Source: Deltaproteobacteria bacterium HGW-Deltaproteobacteria-2
GTDB taxonomy: Bacteria; Desulfobacterota; Syntrophia; Syntrophales; Smithellaceae
Direction: 5' to 3'
DNA: 64,000 nucleotides
Assembly: GCA_002840505.1 (NCBI GenBank)
Contig: PHBC01000010.1
Span: forward strand, 1-64,000
Shown piece after piece: positions 8,698 to 15,909 of the stretch; positions within the stretch are counted from its first letter, which is position 1; each line of letters opens with the position of its first letter. The position numbers were made by a program, and so were the translations under genes. The notes beneath the pieces were generated by a model. The model was not told the DNA's origin. It did not search any database and was given only the letters and a program-made list of their open reading frames with translations.

Positions 8698-8823
8698 TTT
8701 CAATTTTCATTCAAGCGCTACCTTTGTCGGCAGCGTCGGGGTACTCCTCGGAGTACATAAAAAGTACACCTGCGTTGCCCCCTTTACTGCCTTCTCGGGA
8801 TCATCTTGAATGCAAAATGAAAT
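8697..8823. repeat. 127-bp inverted-repeat element
   Basis: Imperfect 19-base terminal arms match at 17 positions (ATTTCAATTTTCATTCAAG at 8697-8715 against the reverse complement of 8805-8823). They enclose smaller palindromes such as GTACTCCTCGGAGTAC. The element begins inside the stop codon region of the VOC gene and ends just before the ribosome-binding site of the next gene. It looks like a miniature palindromic repeat; only one copy was seen in the window. Confidence 0.5.
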
Positions 8824-8841
8824 AAAAGGAGATTATATTGA

Positions 8842-9369
8842 ATGAAAGAAAATTATATGAATCCCCGTATTCCCCTGCCGGAAATGGATAGTCTGGCTCC
8901 AGAAGTCAGAGCAGTAGTGGAAGCATTTCCCATGAATGTCATGCGCATGGCGGCCAATGCTCCCGCCAGCACCAAAGCTCTGGTTGATTTTGCGCAATCC
9001 GTTTTGTTTTATAGCTCGTTCGATCCCCGCAAACGCGAGATTGCCGTGCTCAGAGTCGCGCAGATGACGCACTCCGTTTACGAATGGACACATCACGTAG
9101 CGGTTGGTAAGCACTTCAAAATAAGCGATGAAGAAATAGAAATCATTCGTACCGAGGAACCGGTTACATCTCTTGATGAAGAAGGCAATCTCCTCTGTCG
9201 TGTAGCGGATGAAATCAGCCGGGATGTCCGGCTCAGTGACGATGCCCTTGCAAAAGTGCTCGAGCGCTATGGAGCGCAGGGGGCGACGGAACTTATTCTC
9301 TGCGTCAGCTATTTTAATTTCTTGAGCCGGTTTCTGGAATCAACGCGTGTAGAACTGGAACACACATAA
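8842..9369 (+). CDS. carboxymuconolactone decarboxylase (AhpD-like) family protein
   Basis: This 175-residue helical protein of the CMD family has the core DPRKREIAVLRVAQMTHSVYEWTHH. The YEWxxHH motif is present but the CxxC pair of AhpD peroxidases is absent, so it is closer to the decarboxylase-like branch. A ribosome-binding site (AAAGGAG, 8825-8831) lies 10 bases before ATG 8842. It closes the co-directional catabolic cluster, separated from it by a palindromic element that might act as a processing or termination signal. The exact reaction is unknown. Confidence 0.8.
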   Translation: MKENYMNPRIPLPEMDSLAPEVRAVVEAFPMNVMRMAANAPASTKALVDFAQSVLFYSSFDPRKREIAVLRVAQMTHSVYEWTHHVAVGKHFKISDEEIEIIRTEEPVTSLDEEGNLLCRVADEISRDVRLSDDALAKVLERYGAQGATELILCVSYFNFLSRFLESTRVELEHT

Positions 9370-9736
9370 CTGCTTTACTCAATTTCCTTTATGTATTATT
9401 GTGAGACTCCAATTACGCAAGCACAGCGCAGTGGAATTGGTAAGTTGTAATGAAACTCAAACTTTAAAAGCGAATAACCTAAAGGTCACTATAGGCGCAT
9501 TAAAGTTTGTTAGTCGAATTATCCAATCCCGATGTGTCGGGATTGGGAACGATCCCGCCTGGCGGGGGTATTCATACCTGTTACCGATTTGAATAACTAA
9601 AACTGCCTCTGCACTTGTATTTTTTTATAAGCCAAGAGGAGATTTGATTCCATGATCTTCCTGCAGATATATGAATCAAAATGAATAACGAATATTGGAG
9701 GGGAAAATGTACATTGTACTGAGAAGGAGAATCAAA
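9370..9736. repeat. modular palindromic repeat region
   Basis: Positions about 9398-9585 hold one of the three best-aligned copies of the modular repeat. Blocks shared with 15.6 and 62.9 kb include GGAATTGGTAAGTTGTAATG, CCTAAAGGTCACTAT and GTTAGTCGAATTATCCAATC, plus the small palindrome AATCCCGATGTGTCGGGATT. No gene is supported in this stretch. Confidence 0.6.
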
Positions 9737-10186
9737 ATGTGTTTGAATCTGATTAAAAAACTTATGGGAACCAGTGGTGTTATCTTGACTTTATTATTAG
9801 CATGCTGTGTGATGATTTTTTCGGGGACATCGGTTTACGGGGCGAATAATCCTTTTGATGATGGTGGTTCGATTGCGAATCCGGCAATTTCTGCCGAGAA
9901 ATGGAAATGCCAACAAGATTATAATAAGGAGATTGATTGTATAAACGATAAATATGGGCCGCTCCTTGCTGACAAAAAAACAGAAATCCAAAGATACACT
10001 ACCCAGATAGAAAAATTAGAATCATCTAAATTGGCTATTCACGGCAAAGCAACTCAGGAAGCATTGGAAAAGCGCACAAAAGCAATGAATGAGTTTGAAC
10101 AGATAAAACGCAAAAGAATCGAAGAACAAAATAAAGCAAAGACCAAACTAAAGGAATGCTTTGATAAAATTAAAAAAGGAAAGTAG
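9737..10186 (+). CDS. exported coiled-coil protein of unknown function
   Basis: This 149-residue protein starts with a strong signal peptide (positive MCLNLIKKL, then a long hydrophobic stretch, cleavage likely near SVYGA). The mature part is charged and helical, rich in Lys, Glu and Gln, with two cysteines separated by ~10 residues (KCQQDY and IDCIND). It is likely a small periplasmic coiled-coil protein. The start at 9737 follows AAGGAG (9724-9729) with 7-base spacing. An in-frame ATG at 9707 also follows a GGAGGGG site and would add ten residues. No family was recognised. Confidence 0.65.
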   Translation: MCLNLIKKLMGTSGVILTLLLACCVMIFSGTSVYGANNPFDDGGSIANPAISAEKWKCQQDYNKEIDCINDKYGPLLADKKTEIQRYTTQIEKLESSKLAIHGKATQEALEKRTKAMNEFEQIKRKRIEEQNKAKTKLKECFDKIKKGK

Positions 10187-10415
10187 GAAGAATTCGAAGA
10201 GATAAAGAGTTAAGTCTCTTCTTGGCTGACTTACTAGTTAAAAAAACATAATACATAATTAAAGATGATCAATTGCCCTGTCCGGCGGGATAATAAAAAA
10301 CAATGTCACAACTGTCAAAAAGCTTCAAATTCGTATTCCCAGATGTTTCTTCTTGTTCGGTTGCTGTTTTGTATAATTCTTAAAATTAAAAGATAAAACA
10401 TAGAAGGAGAAAGTT

Positions 10416-11684
10416 ATGTTCGATTACATGATGACCAAAGAGCAAATCAAGATAAGGGATGAGGCAAGGGATCTGGTTAAATGGGTGCCCCGTCAGATGA
10501 TTCTGGATATGGATACGGATAAGATCAAATTTCCGAAGGAATTTTTGCAGGAAGCCGGCAGGCGAAATTTACTGGGGTGCCGTTATCCGAAAAAATGGGG
10601 CGGCCGTGATATGGATTGGGTGACCACGTGTATGCTGATGGAAGAGGTGGGAACTCTGGGTTATGAAATGGCTTGTGTTTTCGGAGTAGGCGCGGAACTC
10701 GTCTGTGACGCGATTATACAGCACGGTACTGATCAGCAAAAAGAAAAATATGTAAAGCCTCTCTTGAAGGGAGAAATTTTTGCGGCGGAGTGTCTGACCG
10801 AACCGCGCGGCGGTTCTGATTTCTTCGGTGCGACAACCAAAGCTGAGGATAAAGGCGATCATTATCTTTTAAACGGTCAAAAACGGTTTATTGTCGGTGC
10901 CGAAGGAGCGGACTTTTTTCTCGTCTATGCCAAAACTCATCCCGAAGCCAAACCGCAGGAAGCTATTACCTGCTTTATTGTTGATCGAACCGAAGGCATA
11001 GAAGTTAAATATTTATATGGTTTGATGGGATGTCGTGGTGGCGGAACCGGTCGTATTATATTTCGCAATGTGAAAGTTCCCAAAGAGAATGTGGTGGGAA
11101 AGGTTCAGGGTGCCTACGCTGTTTTTAATACTATGATGATACCGGAGCGTTTGGGAACAGCCTCCATGACCATCGGCGCTGCCCGTCCCGCTCTGGAAAT
11201 TGCCACTAATTATACATCCAGACGAAAAGCGTTTGGCCAGGTAATTGCGCAATTCGAAGGCGTGAGCTTTCAGATTGCCGAAGCCGCGATGCTGCTGGAT
11301 GCTGCACGTGCCATGGCTTATGTTACAGCGCGGGCAGTGGATGATGGCGCGGATATGCACCGGATACGGCGCATGGTATCGCAGAGCAAAAAGTTTATTA
11401 CCGAATCGTGTCAGAAAGTTGTTCATAATTCCATGCAGGTGATGGGCGGAATCGCCTATACCAATGTTTTTCCCATAGAACGAATCTATCGTGATGTTCG
11501 TCTGGCTTCCATCTGGACAGGCACCAGCGAAGTCATGTCCATGATCACCGCTCATGAATGGTACCGTGAATATTTGATGCAAAAAGCAAAGCAAGATACC
11601 CGCGATTTCGAACAAGACGCACAGGAAGCCTGCGAAGAAGAGAAAATCTATGACGATGATGATATGTGGAATAAAGGGTGGTAA
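10416..11684 (+). CDS. acyl-CoA dehydrogenase
   Basis: This 422-residue FAD flavoprotein oxidises an acyl-CoA to the 2-enoyl-CoA. Family signatures are AECLTEPRGGSDF (FAD/substrate segment), GATTKAEDKGDHYLLNGQKRF, RKAFGQVIAQFEG and QVMGGIAYTNVFPIERIYRD. The canonical catalytic glutamate of the IYEGT motif is replaced: the sequence is SIWTGTSEVM. The base may therefore sit elsewhere, as in isovaleryl- and long-chain-type dehydrogenases, or the enzyme may be specialised. The C-terminus has an acidic tail (EEEKIYDDDDM). A good AAGGAG site precedes ATG 10416. It is transcribed apart from the upstream cluster. Confidence 0.9.
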   Translation: MFDYMMTKEQIKIRDEARDLVKWVPRQMILDMDTDKIKFPKEFLQEAGRRNLLGCRYPKKWGGRDMDWVTTCMLMEEVGTLGYEMACVFGVGAELVCDAIIQHGTDQQKEKYVKPLLKGEIFAAECLTEPRGGSDFFGATTKAEDKGDHYLLNGQKRFIVGAEGADFFLVYAKTHPEAKPQEAITCFIVDRTEGIEVKYLYGLMGCRGGGTGRIIFRNVKVPKENVVGKVQGAYAVFNTMMIPERLGTASMTIGAARPALEIATNYTSRRKAFGQVIAQFEGVSFQIAEAAMLLDAARAMAYVTARAVDDGADMHRIRRMVSQSKKFITESCQKVVHNSMQVMGGIAYTNVFPIERIYRDVRLASIWTGTSEVMSMITAHEWYREYLMQKAKQDTRDFEQDAQEACEEEKIYDDDDMWNKGW

Positions 11685-11695
11685 ATTTTTTCGAA

Positions 11696-12409
11696 ATGAA
11701 ACAAATAAAGTTTAAAATAACATTAGTTTTATTTGCTTTGTCGTTTGCAACGCAGGTGTTTGCCTGGCATGATCATACTCACCTTGCAATCTGTAAAGCG
11801 ACGGGGTCTGATATGTGGTATCACTGCGCGGGACCGGATATTGCCAAAATCAAGGCGGGCAATATGGAAGCCTACAATCACTGGTTTAACAATTCTGCTG
11901 AAGCCGAGGTCACGCCGCAAATGGTTTTCGATCAAATTGGGCATTATAACAAAAGAAGTAAATTGTTTGATACGGATGGACATATTTTGGGGGCGATAAT
12001 TGCATCGTTGAGAGCGTACGAAAAAGATCTTCAGGCTGGTGAATACGCCTTGTATCATCTTGTTTATTGCGCTCATTACATCAGCGATCTTTCGATGCCT
12101 CTGCATAACATCGCTTACGACGACTTCAATCGGGAACACCATAACGCCAATGACGGCATAGTAGAAAATACTATTTTGAATGATACCGAAAAAATTTCCA
12201 GATACATATATCCCATAACCTTAAGTGATAAAAATATTGAAGCCGATCTTGCCCGCGAAATTGCGCGAATTGCCAACATCAGCCGCAAACTGGGCTATAA
12301 ACTACGTGCGGAAAAAAGAGATATGACGAAGCAGGAGGCATACATTCAATTACGGCACAGCACCTCATTGTTGAAAGCGGTTTTGCAGCACTACAACCAC
12401 GGGTATTAA
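11696..12409 (+). CDS. exported zinc-dependent phospholipase C / S1-P1 nuclease-like protein
   Basis: This 237-residue protein has a signal peptide ending FA, with the mature protein beginning Trp-His-Asp-His. Phospholipase C and S1/P1 nucleases coordinate zinc with the amino group and carbonyl of an N-terminal Trp plus a following His, so W24 and H25 fit that role. Further ligand candidates are the HLVYCAHYISDLSMPLH segment (HxxxD) and EHHNANDG. It probably cleaves phosphodiesters in the periplasm. ATG 11696 is chosen over GTG 11678, which overlaps the upstream stop, because the signal peptide starts cleanly at MKQIKFK. Confidence 0.75.
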   Translation: MKQIKFKITLVLFALSFATQVFAWHDHTHLAICKATGSDMWYHCAGPDIAKIKAGNMEAYNHWFNNSAEAEVTPQMVFDQIGHYNKRSKLFDTDGHILGAIIASLRAYEKDLQAGEYALYHLVYCAHYISDLSMPLHNIAYDDFNREHHNANDGIVENTILNDTEKISRYIYPITLSDKNIEADLAREIARIANISRKLGYKLRAEKRDMTKQEAYIQLRHSTSLLKAVLQHYNHGY

Positions 12410-12528
12410 ACCCTCCGCATATGGGAGTGGATGTAACTGGCACCCAATATTTTTATTATTGCAATGAAATCAACAAATTAACCATGTAATGTTTTGTTGA
12501 TGAACCGTTTTTTACCTTGGAATTAGCT

Positions 12529-12557
12529 TTGACAAGCTTTGATGACTCTGGTAGAAA
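12529..12557 (+). promoter_or_regulatory. sigma-70-type promoter
   Basis: TTGACA (12529-12534), a 17-base spacer and TAGAAA (12552-12557) lie ~80 bases before the small exported protein. The -35 is perfect and the -10 has four of six matches. Confidence 0.5.
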
Positions 12558-12636
12558 TCAACTTTCAATCGCAGGATTATATTATTGTTAAATAATCGTT
12601 ATTTGATTCTAACTTAAAAATGAAGGAGACTTTTTT

Positions 12637-12903
12637 ATGAAAAAGATTTTGATTTTTGCATGTGCATTCCTTTTTGTGGCGGTGGTTGCATTTGCCGCTG
12701 GACCAAAAACTTATCAGGTAACAGGGCCGGTTCTGGAGGTCAGTTCGGATATGATTGTTATTCAGAAGGGCAAGGACAAATGGCAGATGGGCCGTGATGC
12801 AGCAACCAAGGTAACAGGCGATCTGAAAGTCGGTTCCAAAGTCACCATTGAATACACGATGAAAGCGGTAACGGTTGAAGCAAAGGAAGCCAAAAAGAAA
12901 TAA
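12637..12903 (+). CDS. small periplasmic protein, OB-fold-like
   Basis: This 88-residue protein has a signal peptide (MKKILIFACAFLFVAVVAFAA) and a short mature domain of beta character (YQVTGPVLEVSSDMIVIQKG, SKVTIEYTMKAVTVEAKE) ending in Lys residues. The pattern resembles small exported OB-like proteins of metal or nucleic-acid-related families, but no function is assigned. AAGGAG precedes the start, and a hairpin terminator follows, so it is a single-gene unit. Confidence 0.65.
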   Translation: MKKILIFACAFLFVAVVAFAAGPKTYQVTGPVLEVSSDMIVIQKGKDKWQMGRDAATKVTGDLKVGSKVTIEYTMKAVTVEAKEAKKK

Positions 12904-12924
12904 TAATATTTTTCACGAGCAATT

Positions 12925-12970
12925 AGGCGGCGCTCTTGATCCAATAAGGTGGGAGCGACCGCCTTTCTAA
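12925..12970 (+). terminator. hairpin terminator
   Basis: AGGCGGCGCTC (12925-12935) pairs with GAGCGACCGCCTT (from about 12953) with one mismatch, after the small exported protein gene. The T-tract is short (TTTC), so efficiency is uncertain. Confidence 0.45.
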
Positions 12971-13069
12971 GAAGCAATATTTTATTTAATATCAAAAATC
13001 AAGTTTACAGAATATTGAATTCGTCGGAACTGTTAAATCCGCGGAAGTTGTTTTGGAGAAGTAGAGAAG

Positions 13070-14077
13070 TTGAAAAAAGAATACAAGTACAGCACGGAAA
13101 TCCTGCCGGATGTTTACAGCATAAAGCTTCCCCTTTCAGGCTATAAGCCGGGACCTGTTAACGCTTATCTTTTTAAAGGTGGGAAAATTACATTAATAGA
13201 CACGGGTATGAAGCAAACGGCCGATCTTCTTAAAAAGGCACTGGGCGAACACGGTATCCGCTTTTCGGATATCGAAAGTATAATAGTTACGCACGGTCAT
13301 CTTGATCACTACGGTGCCGCAAAGAAAATCGTCAAAGCCGGCGGAGCAAAAGTGACCGCACACGCGGAAGACATTCTTGCTATTGAAAAAGGCATGGAAG
13401 TTTCCCTTGGCAGATATACGAATTTTCTCAAACTGACGGGTGTTCCCCTGCCTATCGGAATTATGCTGGGATTTTTTTTCTTAATGTTCAGAACCATGTC
13501 TGACAATTGCAAGGTTGATATTGTCATGCGCGATGGAGACGAAATCGAGCTCGGGAAATATCGCGGGAAAATTATAGAAACCCCCGGCCATTCCAAAGGT
13601 TCTGTTTGCGTTTTTCTGGAAAAGGAGAAAGTCCTTTTTTGCGGAGATACGATTATTGAACACGTTACACCGAACGCTTTTATGATGCTTGATGAACACA
13701 AAAGGCTGCCGGTAAGGCTGAGTCAGGCTGAATTTTATGAATCACTTGCCAGGATAAGAAAACTTTCGCCGGCGATGATATATTCCGCTCATGGAAAGGC
13801 TGTCTCCGATATTGACAAAATCATCGATGGTTACGAGAAGGCTTTTGCTGAAAGACAGGGGAAAATAATGTCAATAATCCGGTCCGGAGAAAAAAATGTA
13901 TACAGAATAGCCAGAAGTCTTTTCCCGGAAATTGGGGGCACAAAGCTTCCGCTGGAGATATTTCTTTCCATTTCTGAAGTTTATACGAATATTCAGATTC
14001 TGCAAAGAGAGGGGAAAATTTCTTTAAATATAGTAAAAGGCCTGCTGGAAGTTACGGAAAGGGTGAAAGAAAAATAA
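13070..14077 (+). CDS. MBL-fold metallo-hydrolase
   Basis: This 335-residue metallo-beta-lactamase-fold hydrolase has the zinc motif THGHLDHYG (H75, H77, D79, H80). Further ligands are in TPGHSKGSV (His) and LFCGDT (Asp), then YSAHGKAVSD (His). A C-terminal helical domain of about 100 residues follows, as in the LACTB2/RNase Z-related group. The start appears to be TTG 13070 after GGAGAAGTAGAGAAG. A hydrophobic stretch GIMLGFFFLMFRTM lies between the first zinc motif and the next strand, possibly a substrate lid. The substrate is unknown; thioester hydrolysis would suit a CoA-rich region but is conjecture. Confidence 0.85.
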   Translation: MKKEYKYSTEILPDVYSIKLPLSGYKPGPVNAYLFKGGKITLIDTGMKQTADLLKKALGEHGIRFSDIESIIVTHGHLDHYGAAKKIVKAGGAKVTAHAEDILAIEKGMEVSLGRYTNFLKLTGVPLPIGIMLGFFFLMFRTMSDNCKVDIVMRDGDEIELGKYRGKIIETPGHSKGSVCVFLEKEKVLFCGDTIIEHVTPNAFMMLDEHKRLPVRLSQAEFYESLARIRKLSPAMIYSAHGKAVSDIDKIIDGYEKAFAERQGKIMSIIRSGEKNVYRIARSLFPEIGGTKLPLEIFLSISEVYTNIQILQREGKISLNIVKGLLEVTERVKEK

Positions 14078-14210
14078 AATTTTTACCAGTATATTCTTGG
14101 CAAAAAGCTTTTTTTTATTTTAATCAAACTACAACGTAAAAAAACAGGGAACGTTATGCGCATTGCCGCAGAATAAACTGCTATTCCACAATTAATAAGG
14201 GGGATGTTTC

Positions 14211-14738
14211 ATGAAAAGAAAAAATAAATGGTTTGTAGTATCGTTGGTTTTTGTCGTTGCTTTAATGTTTGACATGAGTGTTGTCAGTTTAGCGGCAGAG
14301 CCAGCTCTTAAAATCGGTATTGTCGATATTAGTAAAATAATGAAAGACTCCAAGGCTGCAAAAAGCGCTCGGGCGATTTTCACTAAGGAACTCGATGCTA
14401 AAAAAGCTACCTTAAAAGTTAAAAGCGATAAAGTTGCCGCTCTGGATAAGGAATTAAATAAACTGGACCAGAAATCATCCGCCTGGAAGGATAAACGCGA
14501 CAGCCTGGCCAGGGAATTCAAAGAAATGAAGGTCATGGAAAACGAAATGAATAAGGAATTACAAAAGAAAGATATCGATCTTTCCAATAAGATTTTTACC
14601 AACATTCAGCAGATTCTGAATAAACTCATGAAGAGTGAAAATTATTCGCTCATTCTGGACAAAAAAGCCGTTCTGGCCGGCAAAGACGGTTTGGACATAA
14701 CCGATAAGGTCATTAAAATTTACGATTCGCAGAAATAA
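14211..14738 (+). CDS. Skp/OmpH family periplasmic chaperone
   Basis: This 175-residue protein has a signal peptide (hydrophobic VVSLVFVVALMF, cleavage near SLAAEP). The OmpH signature IGIVDISKIMKDSKAAKSA is followed by a long Lys/Glu-rich coiled coil and the closing strand YSLILDKKAVLAG. Skp holds unfolded outer-membrane proteins in the periplasm. It stands alone here rather than next to bamA or lpxD, so it may be a second copy. GGGGGATG precedes the start at a suitable distance and a terminator follows. Confidence 0.85.
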   Translation: MKRKNKWFVVSLVFVVALMFDMSVVSLAAEPALKIGIVDISKIMKDSKAAKSARAIFTKELDAKKATLKVKSDKVAALDKELNKLDQKSSAWKDKRDSLAREFKEMKVMENEMNKELQKKDIDLSNKIFTNIQQILNKLMKSENYSLILDKKAVLAGKDGLDITDKVIKIYDSQK

Positions 14739-14765
14739 TTACCGGTAAGATTTAAACACATAAAA

Positions 14766-14796
14766 AGTCCCGGGCCAAAAAATCGGGGCTTTTTTA
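14766..14796. terminator. bidirectional rho-independent terminator
   Basis: AGTCCCG (14766-14772) pairs with CGGGGCT (14784-14790) followed by TTTTTT. The upstream flank is AAAAA, giving a U-tract on the opposite strand as well. It sits between the convergent Skp-like and glycosyltransferase genes. Confidence 0.8.
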
Positions 14797-14825
14797 TTTG
14801 CCTAATCAGACAAACAATCGACAAA

Positions 14826-15557
14826 TTAAAAATTTTTGAATTTATACTTCAACATGGCCCAGATGCCGTAGACCCCATCCATCCACTGTACCTTTTTGCC
14901 TTGGTTAATGGTTCTCGGGTAATAGTGAATGGGTACAGTCATTATTTCCATTTTGTCTTTTTTTAGCGTTTTAATGAAAAATGGAGTTATTTCGGCAAAG
15001 TCAAACGCAAATCCATTCTCTTTGAACTCTACATCTCTGGTTAACTCCGCGGCCCACACCTTGTAACAGGTATTGATGTCTTTTACATTTTTCCCCAATA
15101 TGAAAGTTCCCATGATGGTCATCGTCCGGCCACCGATGTAAAAAGATAAATGGGCTGTCTTATTTCCTTTCAAACCTAGGCGGTTGCCATAAACCACCTT
15201 GGTTTTACCTTCAATAATCGGTTTTAATAACTCATTGTAATCAATTGGATCGTACTCAAGATCGGCGTCTTGTATTATTAAAATATCTCCTTGCGCAGCT
15301 TTAAGACCTGATCTTATTGCAGCACCTTTACCCGGAATTTTCTCGACCAGCAGTTTTGTGCTGACATCTTTATTCCTGACTATCCAATCGGACACTAACC
15401 TGTTTGTGTTATCCTTGGAATTGTTGTCTATGACAATGATTTCCTTTTCCAGAAATGTTTCAGCAGATTTTACTTTGTCCAATAACTGAACCACAGTTGC
15501 CTGCTCGTCATATGCAGGAATCAAGATAGATAATTTTTTATAATTATTTTTTATCAT
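14826..15557 (-). CDS. family 2 glycosyltransferase (DPM1-like)
   Basis: This 243-residue GT-A glycosyltransferase has no transmembrane segment. Motifs are LSILIPAYDEQATV at the N-terminus, VIDNNSKDNT, GKGAAIRSGLKAAQGDILIIQDADLEYDP (the DAD metal-binding motif) and the acceptor-site region. It probably transfers a sugar from NDP-sugar to polyprenyl phosphate, as in Ppm/DPM1 proteins. The likely partner is the divergently placed membrane GT39-like protein at 15.9 kb, which would use such a lipid-linked sugar. Convergent with the Skp gene. Confidence 0.88.
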   Translation of the reverse strand: MIKNNYKKLSILIPAYDEQATVVQLLDKVKSAETFLEKEIIVIDNNSKDNTNRLVSDWIVRNKDVSTKLLVEKIPGKGAAIRSGLKAAQGDILIIQDADLEYDPIDYNELLKPIIEGKTKVVYGNRLGLKGNKTAHLSFYIGGRTMTIMGTFILGKNVKDINTCYKVWAAELTRDVEFKENGFAFDFAEITPFFIKTLKKDKMEIMTVPIHYYPRTINQGKKVQWMDGVYGIWAMLKYKFKNF

Positions 15558-15909
15558 ATTTATTCGTGAAACTACAATTTCGAAAGCGAAGCACCGCGGA
15601 ATTGGTAAGTTGTAATGAGACTCAAACTTTATAAGCGAAGCGTATTAAAGTTTGTTAGTCGAATTATCCAATCTCGATAAATCTGGATTGGGAACAATCC
15701 CGCAAAGCGGAGGATATGAAACCCCGAAGCTTGCTTTGGGGTTTCATACCCGTGACTTAATATTTTTTGAGATCAGTCAAATAATCTTTAATGATAAAAG
15801 CAGCAAAAAATCAACCACGAAAAATACAATTTTAAATATACTTTTATGAGATATATCTTGACAAACAAAAACCACTTTTCTATTTCTTACATGATTAGGA
15901 AGAAAATAT
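15558..15909. repeat. modular repeat in divergent intergenic region
   Basis: Positions about 15567-15750 hold a full copy of the modular repeat, sharing long blocks with the 9.4 kb copy (GGAATTGGTAAGTTGTAATG; GTTTGTTAGTCGAATTATCC). It ends in the palindrome CCCCGAAGCTTGCTTTGGGG. The AT-rich remainder holds the promoter of the GT39-like gene. Confidence 0.65.
15858..15886 (+). promoter_or_regulatory. sigma-70-type promoter
   Basis: TTGACA (15858-15863), a 17-base spacer and TATTTC (15881-15886) lie 23 bases before the GT39-like start codon. The start codon has only a weak Shine-Dalgarno (GGAAGA). Confidence 0.5.

Noticed and set aside
9401-9592. 63-codon plus-strand frame near 9.4 kb
   Set aside because: It is made of modular repeat sequence that recurs in other gaps; no ribosome-binding site.
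11013-11615. 200-codon minus-strand frame inside the acyl-CoA dehydrogenase gene
   Set aside because: Shadow of the dehydrogenase coding strand without its own start signal.
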